From assembly GCA_964606085.1 (NCBI GenBank), contig CAZSFD010000084.1:1-22466 (forward strand): DNA of 22,466 bases, written 5' to 3'. A program made the position numbers and the translations under genes. Every line of letters starts with the position of its first letter. Positions within the stretch are counted from its first letter, which is position 1. Below the pieces are notes generated by a model. That model made no database searches and was not told the DNA's origin. It worked only from the letters and a program-made list of their open reading frames with translations. Below, in pieces: positions 1 through 7,154 of the stretch. This DNA is from CAIQJJ01 sp964606085 (GTDB lineage: Bacteria; Chloroflexota; Anaerolineae; Anaerolineales; UBA4823).

Positions 1-45
1 TTGTCTCTGGGGTAGGGGTATTGGGCCTATATCCGATCTTCATGC

Positions 46-156
46 AACAAAGCCCTGGCAGGCAAGATCGAAGAGAACGAAATGTTCGTCGTTCCCAAGC
101 CATTGGCGATCAACGAACTCGAAAACCTGCTGATCGAATATGGACTGTTCAATTAG
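46..156 (+). CDS. nifH: NifH C-terminus (nitrogenase Fe protein), partial
   Basis: Only the last 36 codons are recognisable, reading KIEENEMFVVPKPLAINELE and ending EYGLFN before the TAG at 154-156. This is the characteristic C-terminus of nitrogenase iron protein, the ATP-dependent reductase that delivers electrons to NifDK. Its place directly before nifI1-nifI2-nifD agrees. The 45 bases upstream do not continue the NifH frame: there is an in-frame TAG at 13-15 and the codons between them do not look like NifH, so the window edge probably carries a contig-end error, a small deletion or a join. A 26-nt palindrome begins immediately after the stop. The call rests on the C-terminal match and context; the catalytic part lies outside the window. 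Confidence 0.85.
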   Translation, partial: NKALAGKIEENEMFVVPKPLAINELENLLIEYGLFN

Positions 157-182
157 GTAAGGCGAAATTAATTTCGCCTTAC
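157..182. repeat. Perfect 26-nt palindrome between nifH and nifI1
   Basis: The arm GTAAGGCGAAAT at 157-168 is followed by TA and its exact reverse complement at 171-182. It starts on the base after the nifH stop and ends just before the nifI1 ribosome-binding site. A near copy lies at 9124-9149. It could act as a transcript-stabilising or partial terminator hairpin that lowers expression downstream of nifH; that role is inferred. Confidence 0.85.
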
Positions 183-197
183 AAAGAGGAAAACCCC

Positions 198-566
198 ATG
201 ATACTCATTCGTGCCATTGTACGCCCTGAAAAAACCGACCCCGTGCTGACCGCCCTCAAAGATGCGGGCTTTCCGGCTGTTACCAAGTTCTCGGTGGTGG
301 GCCGCGGCAAGCAGCGCGGCATCAAAATCGGCGACATCACCTACGACGAAATCCCCAAAGAAATGCTCATGATCGTGGTGCGCAATCCCGAAAAAGATTA
401 TGCCGTTAAAACCATTTTGCAGGCCGCCCGCTCTGGCGAAAAAGGCGCTTTCGGCGATGGCAAAATCTTCATCAGCGAGGTGGAAGAAGTCTACACCATC
501 AGCACTGGTGTCAAAGAAACGGACGATGAACTCGCGGCTGTTGCCACAGAAGGAGCCAAAGCATGA
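198..566 (+). CDS. nifI1: NifI1, PII-like nitrogenase regulator
   Basis: This 122-residue protein belongs to the PII (GlnB/GlnK) superfamily, in the NifI1 subgroup that binds NifDK directly with NifI2 and inhibits it in response to ammonium, with 2-oxoglutarate and ATP relieving inhibition. Visible features are the N-terminal beta strand MILIRAIVRPEK, a T-loop region around residues 36-55 with VGRGKQRGIKIG, and the PII C-terminal signature GAFGDGKIFI at about 83-92. The ATG at 198 was chosen because AAAGAGGA lies just upstream; an in-frame TTG at 21 would only read through the nifH end and the palindrome. The stop overlaps the nifI2 start as ATGA, so the pair is translationally coupled. Position between nifH and nifD is diagnostic. 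Confidence 0.95.
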   Translation: MILIRAIVRPEKTDPVLTALKDAGFPAVTKFSVVGRGKQRGIKIGDITYDEIPKEMLMIVVRNPEKDYAVKTILQAARSGEKGAFGDGKIFISEVEEVYTISTGVKETDDELAAVATEGAKA

Positions 567-943
567 AAGAAGTGATGGCGGTCATCCGCATGAGAAAAAT
601 GAATGAGACGAAGCGCGCCCTGGCCGAAGCGGGAATCTCCTCCATCACCGGCAAAGATGTGCTGGGCCGCGGCAACACCCGTGTAGACCTGAGCCTGCTC
701 GAAGGGGCCAGCAAAGGCCACGAGGAAGCCATCTCGCTACTGGGGGCCAGCCAACGCTTGATCGCCAAGCGCATCCTGACCGTGGTCGTGCCAGATAAAT
801 TGGTCTCGAAAACCGTGCGCACGATTTTGCGGGTAAACCAGACAGGCCGCTCGGGCGACGGCAAAATTTTCGTGATGCCGCTGTTAGATGCCTACCGCAT
901 CCGCACCGGCGAAAGCGGCAACGCCGCCATTGACGAGGTATGA
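563..943 (+). CDS. nifI2: NifI2, PII-like nitrogenase regulator
   Basis: A 126-residue PII-superfamily protein and the partner of NifI1 in post-translational control of NifDK. It begins MKEVMAVIRMRKMNETKRAL, carries the GKDVLGRGN stretch before a longer T-loop region (about residues 37-62), and has the C-terminal signature GRSGDGKIFVMP at about 95-106. The insertion-bearing T-loop separates NifI2 from NifI1 and from ordinary GlnB. It overlaps nifI1 by four bases (ATGA at 563-566) and ends nine bases before the nifD start, so the pair is expressed with the structural genes. Confidence 0.95.
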   Translation: MKEVMAVIRMRKMNETKRALAEAGISSITGKDVLGRGNTRVDLSLLEGASKGHEEAISLLGASQRLIAKRILTVVVPDKLVSKTVRTILRVNQTGRSGDGKIFVMPLLDAYRIRTGESGNAAIDEV

Positions 944-952
944 GGTATTGGT

Positions 953-2605
953 ATGGACACAACATTGAACCCTTCTCCCCCGGTGGAATATCCATCCCCC
1001 GCTGAAACGAAAAAAGAATTATTGGAAGTGTATCCGGTCAAAGTGGCGCGCAAGCGTGCCAAGCAAATTGTCATCAACAATGTCGGCGAAGATGGCAGCG
1101 TGCCAGAGATCGCCTCGAACACCCGCACCACGCCGGGCATCATCAGCCAGCGCGGCTGCTCGTATGCGGGCTGCAAGGGTGTGGTGCTGGGGCCAACGCG
1201 CGACATCATCAACATCACCCACGGCCCCATCGGCTGCGGTTTTTACAGTTGGCTCACCCGCCGCAACCAGACCGACGCCTCGCAAAGCGCCGATGGCCAG
1301 AACTTTATGACCTACTGCTTCAGCACCGACATGCAAGAACAGGAAATCGTCTTCGGCGGCGAGCGCAAGCTCAAGCAAGCCATTCAAGAAGCCTACGACA
1401 CCTTCCACCCCAAGGCCATCAGCATCTTCGCCACCTGCCCGGTGGGGCTGATCGGCGATGATGTTCACGCCGTGGCCCGCGAGATGAAAGAGAAGCTCGG
1501 CATCAACGTTTTCGGTTTTAGCTGCGAGGGCTACCGCGGCGTCAGCCAATCGGCGGGACATCACATCGCCAACAACGGCCTGTTCAAACACGTCATCGGG
1601 CTGGATGACACGGTCGGTCCCGGCAAATATCGCGTCAACCTGCTCGGCGAGTACAACATCGGCGGCGACGCCTTCGAGATCGAGCGCATCTTCGAGAAGT
1701 GCGGCATCACCCTGGTCGCCACGTTCAGCGGCAACTCGACGATTGACCGTTTCGCCAACAGCCATACCGCCGATGTGAACCTGATTATGTGCCACCGTTC
1801 GATCAACTACGTAGCTGAGATGATGGAGAAAAAGTACGGCATCCCCTGGCTGAAAGTCAACTTCATCGGGGCCGAATCGAGCGCCAAATCGCTGCGCAAA
1901 ATTGCCCAATACTACGGCGCCCCCGAACTGATCGCCCGCGTGGAAGAAGTGATCGCCGAGGAAATGCCCCAGGTACAGGCCGCGTTGGAAGAAATCTGCC
2001 CCCGCACAAGCGGCAAAACCGCCATGCTCTTCGTCGGCGGCTCGCGCGCCCACCACTACCAGGATTTGTTCAAAGAGATGGGCATGAAAATCTTGGCCGC
2101 CGGTTACGAGTTTGCCCACCGCGACGATTACGAAGGCCGCAAGATGCTGCCCTATATCAAGGTAGATGCCGACAGCAAGAACATCGAAGAATTGGAAGTG
2201 GCGCAAGACCCGGTCAAGTTCAAGCCGCGCAAATCGCTTGAAGAACGCCAAAAACTGGCTGCCCAGGGCCTGACCTTTGCCGAGTACGAGGGCATGATGG
2301 CCGAAATGGACGATGAAACTCTGGTGATTGACGACATCAGCCAATACGAAACCGAAAAGCTGATCGAACTCTACAAGCCCGATATTTTCTGCGCCGGCAT
2401 CAAAGAGAAATACGTGGTGCAAAAAAGCGGCGTGCCGCTCAAGCAGCTCCACAGCTACGATTACGGCGGGCCATACGCCGGGTTCCAGGGCGCGATCAAC
2501 TTCTACCGCGAGATTGACCGCATGGTCAACAGCAAGGTCTGGAGCTACCTGCAAGCCCCCTGGCAAAAGAACCCCGAAATCCCGGCCAAGTTTGCCTGGG
2601 AATAG
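953..2605 (+). CDS. nifD: Nitrogenase molybdenum-iron protein alpha chain
   Basis: This 550-residue protein is the catalytic alpha subunit that holds FeMo-co and half of the P-cluster. P-cluster cysteines are at C69 (RGCSYAGCKG), C95 (GPIGCG) and C162 (ATCPVGLIGDD). The FeMo-co ligands are C280 (LIMCHRSINY) and H500 (HSYDYGGPYAGF). Catalytic neighbours Q199 and H203 (GVSQSAGHH) and R365 (GGSRAHHY) are present. About 50 extra residues at roughly 415-465 match the insertion known from Clostridium pasteurianum-type NifD. That insertion, the NifI genes, NifE/NifN and the absence of a delta subunit gene argue for the Mo enzyme rather than VnfD or AnfD. GAGG lies upstream of the ATG. It is separated from nifK by a repeat-filled gap of 226 nt. 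Confidence 0.97.
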   Translation: MDTTLNPSPPVEYPSPAETKKELLEVYPVKVARKRAKQIVINNVGEDGSVPEIASNTRTTPGIISQRGCSYAGCKGVVLGPTRDIINITHGPIGCGFYSWLTRRNQTDASQSADGQNFMTYCFSTDMQEQEIVFGGERKLKQAIQEAYDTFHPKAISIFATCPVGLIGDDVHAVAREMKEKLGINVFGFSCEGYRGVSQSAGHHIANNGLFKHVIGLDDTVGPGKYRVNLLGEYNIGGDAFEIERIFEKCGITLVATFSGNSTIDRFANSHTADVNLIMCHRSINYVAEMMEKKYGIPWLKVNFIGAESSAKSLRKIAQYYGAPELIARVEEVIAEEMPQVQAALEEICPRTSGKTAMLFVGGSRAHHYQDLFKEMGMKILAAGYEFAHRDDYEGRKMLPYIKVDADSKNIEELEVAQDPVKFKPRKSLEERQKLAAQGLTFAEYEGMMAEMDDETLVIDDISQYETEKLIELYKPDIFCAGIKEKYVVQKSGVPLKQLHSYDYGGPYAGFQGAINFYREIDRMVNSKVWSYLQAPWQKNPEIPAKFAWE

Positions 2606-2662
2606 AAAACTTGATTTGCGCTTTTTCAAACAAGGATCGAAGCTTGACAAGCCATTTTCAAA

Positions 2663-2739
2663 CACGGATTTCACGGATTACGCAGAACTTCACGGATTTT
2701 TTTTGGCAGTTTCATCCGTGTTCATCTGTGAAATCCGTG
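2663..2739. repeat. Long hairpin of 9-nt units between nifD and nifK
   Basis: The left arm repeats CACGGATTT-like 9-mers (2663, 2672 and again at 2691). The right arm carries their reverse complements (ATCCGTG and AAATCCGTG forms, 2714-2739). The outer 12 bases at 2663-2674 pair perfectly with 2728-2739. The gap 2606-2831 shows no other coding signal; a good ribosome-binding site (AGGAAGG, from 2818) follows for nifK. It may tune nifK expression relative to nifD, or be a mobile repeat tolerated there. Confidence 0.8.
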
Positions 2740-2831
2740 ACTTAATGGTTTTTCTGCGCTTGTCAGCGTTTACTTGTGGCTTTTCACGAAGGAAAGCGGA
2801 AACAGCGAAAGTCTAGCAGGAAGGAAATCCT

Positions 2832-4211
2832 ATGCTTTTACGACACACCACTCCCGAAATCGCCGAACGTTCGGCGTTGACGATCAACCCGGCCAAAACC
2901 TGCCAGCCCATCGGGGCCATGTACGCTGCCCTGGGCATTCACAACTGCCTGCCGCACAGCCACGGATCGCAAGGCTGCTGCGCCTACCATCGCAGCACGC
3001 TCACCCGCCACTACAAAGAACCCGTCATGGCGGCCACCAGTTCGTTCACCGAAGGCGCTTCGGTCTTTGGCGGGCAGGCCAACCTGCTGCAAGCCATCGA
3101 AACCATCTTCACCGTCTACAGCCCCGATGTGATCGCCGTCCACACCACCTGCCTCTCCGAAACCATCGGCGACGACATCAACCAGATCGTCAACAAGGCC
3201 AACGCCGAAGGCAAAATCCCGCGCGGCAAGCGCGTCATTTACACCAACACGCCCAGCTACGTCGGCTCGCACGTCACCGGCTTCGCCAACATGACCCGTT
3301 CGATGGCCGAGCAACTGGCCCTGCCCAACGGCCAAAAGAAAGAAAACCGCCTCAACATCATCCCCGGTTACGTCGAACCCTCCGACATCCAGGAGATCAA
3401 ACGCATCGTGGCCGCCCTGGGCATCAAAAGCATCGTCTTCCCCGATACGTCGAAGGTGCTGAACGGCCCCCTGACCGGACGCTTCAATATGTACCCTTCC
3501 GGCGGCGTGACGGTGGAAGAAATGGGCCACATCAGCAGCAGCCTCGGCACGATTGCCCTGGGACGCCTGGCCTCCGGCCCGGCGGGCGTGGCGTTGGATA
3601 CACACCACCGCGTCCCCTGCGAAATGCTCGATCTGCCCATCGGCCTGCGCGCCACCGACCTCTTCATTAACACCCTGCGCCAGGTGGCCGGGGCGCAAGT
3701 GCCAGACGCCCTGACCTACGAACGCGGCCAACTGCTCGACGTGATCGCCGATATGCACCAGTATTTCTACGGCAAAAAAGTGGCCCTCGTCGGCGACCCC
3801 GACCAACTGGTCTCGTTGGCCGATTTCCTGGTGACGATGGATATGTGGCCGGTACACGTTGTTACCGGCTCGCCCGACCCCAAGTTTGAAGACCGCATCC
3901 GGGCCATCACCAAAGACAGCCCCTACCCGGTCAACGTCAAAGCCGCGGGCGATATGTTCCTGCTGCACCAGTGGATCAAAAACGACCCGGTAGATTTGAT
4001 GATGGGCAACACCTATGTCAAATACATCGCCCGTGACGAAGACATCCCCTTCATCCGCTACGGCTTCCCCATCCTCGACCGCGTTGGTCACAGCTTCTTC
4101 CCCACCGTCGGCTACCGCGGCGGCCTGCGCCTGGTCGAACAAATCCTCAACGCCCTGCTCGACCGCATAGACCGCGAGGCGTCGGATGTGACGTTTGAGT
4201 TGGTAATGTAG
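2832..4211 (+). CDS. nifK: Nitrogenase molybdenum-iron protein beta chain
   Basis: A 459-residue beta subunit of the Mo nitrogenase, which forms the alpha2-beta2 tetramer and supplies the other P-cluster ligands. The cysteines are C24 (NPAKTCQPIGA), C49 (HGSQGCC) and C107 (HTTCLSETIGDD). The stretch NTPSYVGSHVTGF and the terminal region FPILDRVGHSFFPTVGYRG are typical. It lacks the roughly 50-residue N-terminal extension of proteobacterial NifK, as in clostridial NifK proteins of about 458 residues. The ATG at 2832 has AGGAAGG upstream. Unlike many nif operons, nifK is not closely coupled to nifD, since a hairpin repeat lies between them; it ends only three bases before the heptad array that precedes nifE. 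Confidence 0.97.
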   Translation: MLLRHTTPEIAERSALTINPAKTCQPIGAMYAALGIHNCLPHSHGSQGCCAYHRSTLTRHYKEPVMAATSSFTEGASVFGGQANLLQAIETIFTVYSPDVIAVHTTCLSETIGDDINQIVNKANAEGKIPRGKRVIYTNTPSYVGSHVTGFANMTRSMAEQLALPNGQKKENRLNIIPGYVEPSDIQEIKRIVAALGIKSIVFPDTSKVLNGPLTGRFNMYPSGGVTVEEMGHISSSLGTIALGRLASGPAGVALDTHHRVPCEMLDLPIGLRATDLFINTLRQVAGAQVPDALTYERGQLLDVIADMHQYFYGKKVALVGDPDQLVSLADFLVTMDMWPVHVVTGSPDPKFEDRIRAITKDSPYPVNVKAAGDMFLLHQWIKNDPVDLMMGNTYVKYIARDEDIPFIRYGFPILDRVGHSFFPTVGYRGGLRLVEQILNALLDRIDREASDVTFELVM

Positions 4212-4213
4212 CG

Positions 4214-4321
4214 GTCAAAAGTCGAAAGTCAAAAGTCAAAGGTCAAAGGGTTGAAGGTTGAAAGTTTAAAGCCAATTGCCTTCGACTTTCGACCTTCGAC
4301 TTTTGACCTTCAACCTTCAAC
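4214..4321. repeat. Inverted heptad-repeat array between nifK and nifE
   Basis: Eight 7-nt units of the form GTYRAAR run from 4214 to 4270, in strict 7-base phase apart from one extra G at 4249. They are followed by a 10-nt spacer (4271-4280), then by inverted units of the form YTTYRAC in the same phase from 4281 to 4321. The two arms can fold into a long imperfect hairpin. Such short tandemly repeated units are known from cyanobacteria and other bacteria; the function is unknown. The array fills the gap completely and runs to within 15 bases of the nifE start. Confidence 0.9.
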
Positions 4322-4335
4322 TTTCCCCCTCTCCC

Positions 4336-5682
4336 ATGCTCACCCTCCTCCCCTCCCGCCAATCCCAAATCCTCGAAACCGGGGCGCAACCGGTGGAGAT
4401 CGCTTGCGACAAGGCCAGCCTGGCCGGGTCGGTCAGCCAGCGGGCGTGTGTGTTTTGCGGCTCGCGGGTGGTGCTGTACCCCATCGCTGATGCCGTCCAC
4501 CTCGTCCACGGGCCGATTGGCTGCGCGGCGTACACGTGGGATATTCGCGGGTCGCTCTCCTCCGGGCCGGAACTGCACCGCCTGAGCTTCTCTACCGACC
4601 TGCAAGAACGTGAAGTGGTCTTCGGTGGGGAGGGCAAACTCTATGCGGCGCTGACCCACCTGATCGAGCAATACCAGCCCAAAGCCGCCTTCGTCTACGC
4701 CACCTGTATCACCGGGCTGATCGGCGATGACGTGGAGGCGGTGTGCAAGCGGGTAGCGGGCGAGAAGGGCATCCCGGTGTTGCCCGTTCACTCGGAGGGC
4801 TTCAAAGGCACGAAAAAAGATGGCTACGCCGCCGCCTGCGAGGCGTTGTTCAAACTGATCGGCCAGGGCGACACCACCGGGATCAGCCCGTTCAGCATCA
4901 ACATCCTGGGCGAGTTCAACCTGGCTGGCGAAGCCTGGATCATCCGGCGCTACTACGAACAAATGGGGGTGCAGGTGGTCTCGGTGATGACCGGCGACGG
5001 GCGCGTGGATGAAATCGGGCGTTCGCACGGCGCGGCGCTGAACGTGGTGCAATGCTCCGGCTCGATGACCCGCCTGGCGAAGATGATGGAAAAAGAATAC
5101 GACATCCCATTCCTGCGGGTCTCCTACTTCGGGCTGGAAGACACTTCATCCGCCCTGTACAGCGTGGCCGACCACTTCCGCACCGCCAACCCCGAAATTT
5201 TGGCCCGCACGCAAAAACTGGTGCAAGAAGAAATCTGCGCCATCCAGCCGCAACTGCACACCTACCGCCAGGCGTTGCAGGGCAAAAAAGCGGCCATTTA
5301 CGTCGGCGGCGGGTTCAAGGCTTTCTCGCTGATCAAAGCGCTGCGTTCGCTCGGCATGGACGTGGTGCTGGCGGGTTCGCAAACCGGCAGCAAGGAAGAT
5401 TACGAAGCCCTGCAAAAACTGTGCGGCCCCGGCACGATCATCATTGACGATGCCAACCCGCTCGAACTTTCCAAATATGTGATCGAAAAAGAAGCCAACC
5501 TGCTGATCGGCGGCGTGAAGGAACGCCCCATCGCCTACAAACTGGGCCTGGGCTTCTGCGACCACAACCACGAGCGCAAAATCCCGCTGGCCGGGTTCGA
5601 GGGCATGGTGAATTTTGCCCGCGAAGTTCATGCTACGGTGACCAGCCCGGTGTGGAAGTTGACGCCGAGGAAGGCCGCATGA
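4336..5682 (+). CDS. nifE: NifE, FeMo-cofactor assembly scaffold subunit
   Basis: A 448-residue NifE that forms the NifEN scaffold on which the NifB cofactor precursor matures to FeMo-co. Conserved cysteines are C38 (SQRACVFCG), C63 (HGPIGCAAYTWD) and C124 (YATCITGLIGDD). The family hallmark IRGSLSSGPELHRLSFSTDL is present, as is the cofactor-site cysteine in NVVQCSGSMTRLAK. The first ATG after the heptad array is at 4336. No Shine-Dalgarno sequence precedes it, only a pyrimidine-rich stretch; an in-frame TTG at 4276 would translate the repeat and is unlikely. The last codons overlap nifN (ATGA at 5679-5682), so NifE and NifN should be made in equal amounts. Confidence 0.94.
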   Translation: MLTLLPSRQSQILETGAQPVEIACDKASLAGSVSQRACVFCGSRVVLYPIADAVHLVHGPIGCAAYTWDIRGSLSSGPELHRLSFSTDLQEREVVFGGEGKLYAALTHLIEQYQPKAAFVYATCITGLIGDDVEAVCKRVAGEKGIPVLPVHSEGFKGTKKDGYAAACEALFKLIGQGDTTGISPFSINILGEFNLAGEAWIIRRYYEQMGVQVVSVMTGDGRVDEIGRSHGAALNVVQCSGSMTRLAKMMEKEYDIPFLRVSYFGLEDTSSALYSVADHFRTANPEILARTQKLVQEEICAIQPQLHTYRQALQGKKAAIYVGGGFKAFSLIKALRSLGMDVVLAGSQTGSKEDYEALQKLCGPGTIIIDDANPLELSKYVIEKEANLLIGGVKERPIAYKLGLGFCDHNHERKIPLAGFEGMVNFAREVHATVTSPVWKLTPRKAA

Positions 5683-7028
5683 CCCCCGTCACCCAAAACG
5701 CCTGCAAACTGTGCGCCCCGCTCGGCGCGGCCCTGGTTTTCAAGGGCATCGAAGGCGCGCTGCCGCTGCTGCACGGCTCGCAGGGCTGCTCCACCTACAT
5801 CCGGCGCTACCTGATCAGCCACTTCAAAGAGCCGGTGGATATAGCTTCTTCTAATTTCTCCGAGGAAGCGGCGGTCTTCGGCGGGGCCTCCAACCTGAAA
5901 ACGGCGCTCGATAACGTGGCCTGCCAATACGCCCCGCAGGTGATCGGCGTGGCTACCACCTGCCTGGCCGAAACCATCGGCGATGACGTGCCCGGCCTGC
6001 TGCGCGAATACGCCGCTGAACGCATCCACCCGGTGACGACGCTGCATGTGCCCACTCCCAGCTACAAAGGCAGCCACGCCGATGGATTCCACACCGCCGT
6101 GCTGCGAACGGTCGAAAGCCTGACGCATGATATAAATCTTTCCCCCGATATGCTTTTGGGTGGCGTCAACCTGTTTCCGGGCATGCTCTCGCCCGCCGAT
6201 TTGCGCCATCTCAAGGCCATCCTGAACGATTTTGGCCTGGCTTCTACCTTGCTGCCCGATTATTCGCAAACGCTGGATGGCGGCCAATGGGAAAGCTACC
6301 AAAAAATCTCGCCGGGCGGCACATCGTTGGATGCGATCCGGGCCATGTGCTGCGCCACGGCCAGCCTGGAATTGGGGCGGGTGCTGGCGCAAGCGAAGAG
6401 CGCCGGAAAGCTGCTCAGGGAACATTTTGGCGTGCCATGCCACAGCCTGGGGCTGCCAATTGGTGTGCAAGAAAGCGACCGCTTCTTCGCCGCCCTGGAG
6501 CAGATCAGCGAGTGTGCCACGCCTGCCGAATATGTCGAAACACGCGCCCGCCTGATTGACGCCTACGTGGACGGTCACAAGTACGTGGCCGGGGTGCGGG
6601 CGGCTATCTATGGCGAGGAAGATTTGGTCGTCGGGTTGGCGTCCTTCCTGGCGGAGATTGGCATCCAACCGGTGCTGTGCGCTTCAGGCGGCAACACGGG
6701 CCACCTGCAAACCGCCCTGCGCCAGGTCATCCCCGGTTTTGACAGCCTGGGCGTGCAGGTGCTCGATGACGCCGATTTCAACGCCATCGGCGCGGCGGCC
6801 AAAGCCACGGGCGTGCAACTGCTCGTGGGCAACAGCAAAGGCTACCACCTGGCCCGCGAGATGAACATCCCCCTGGTGCGGGTCGGCTTCCCGGTGCATG
6901 ACCGCTTCGGCGGGGCGCGCATTTTGCATATCGGCTACCACGGCGCGCAAAATCTGTTCGACCAGGTGGTCAATGCCATTTTGGATTACCGCCAGGAAAA
7001 TAGTTCCGTCGGTTATTCGTACCTTTGA
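5679..7028 (+). CDS. nifN: NifN, FeMo-cofactor assembly scaffold subunit
   Basis: A 449-residue NifK paralogue and partner of NifE in the scaffold complex. Conserved cysteines lie at C12 (NACKLCAPLGAA), C37 (LHGSQGCSTY) and C95 (ATTCLAETIGDD). The C-terminal half keeps the nitrogenase-like fold (RVGFPVHDRFGGARILHIGYHG). The ATG at 5679 has a well-placed GAGGAAGG and overlaps the nifE stop by four bases, so I prefer it to the in-frame GTG at 5652. Order after nifE and the NifK-like start MTPVTQNACKLCAPLGAALV distinguish it from NifK. A hairpin repeat follows before nifB. Confidence 0.94.
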   Translation: MTPVTQNACKLCAPLGAALVFKGIEGALPLLHGSQGCSTYIRRYLISHFKEPVDIASSNFSEEAAVFGGASNLKTALDNVACQYAPQVIGVATTCLAETIGDDVPGLLREYAAERIHPVTTLHVPTPSYKGSHADGFHTAVLRTVESLTHDINLSPDMLLGGVNLFPGMLSPADLRHLKAILNDFGLASTLLPDYSQTLDGGQWESYQKISPGGTSLDAIRAMCCATASLELGRVLAQAKSAGKLLREHFGVPCHSLGLPIGVQESDRFFAALEQISECATPAEYVETRARLIDAYVDGHKYVAGVRAAIYGEEDLVVGLASFLAEIGIQPVLCASGGNTGHLQTALRQVIPGFDSLGVQVLDDADFNAIGAAAKATGVQLLVGNSKGYHLAREMNIPLVRVGFPVHDRFGGARILHIGYHGAQNLFDQVVNAILDYRQENSSVGYSYL

Positions 7029-7043
7029 GAACAGATATTTTCT

Positions 7044-7101
7044 ACCACGGAACACACGGAAAAAACGGTTTTCCTTCCGTGTATTCCGTGTGTTCCGTGG
7101 T
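7044..7101. repeat. Inverted repeat with perfect 18-bp arms between nifN and nifB
   Basis: The left arm ACCACGGAACACACGGAA (7044-7061) is the exact reverse complement of 7084-7101, with a 22-nt loop. Units ending CACGGAA recur about every 9 bases within the arms, like the element at 2663-2739. It lies in the 126-nt gap 7029-7154 and lacks a following T-run, so it is not a textbook terminator. RNA stabilisation or attenuation is possible. Confidence 0.85.
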
Positions 7102-7154
7102 TCTAATTTTTACACCCATATCATTCATGGTTCACAGACGCCAAAGGAGAAACC

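Noticed and set aside
953..2605. Alternative (V or Fe-only) nitrogenase alpha chain
   Set aside because: The clostridial-type insertion, NifE/NifN neighbours, mod genes and lack of a delta-subunit gene fit Mo nitrogenase.
1019..2674. Long open frame antisense to nifD (551 codons)
   Set aside because: It mirrors the codon bias of nifD in GC-rich DNA, has no recognisable domains and no ribosome-binding site.
2838..4142. Long open frame antisense to nifK (434 codons)
   Set aside because: Composition-driven shadow of a clearly functional gene on the other strand.
4214..4321. Possible CRISPR-like array
   Set aside because: Units are 7 nt with no unique spacers and the halves are inverted; there are no cas genes.
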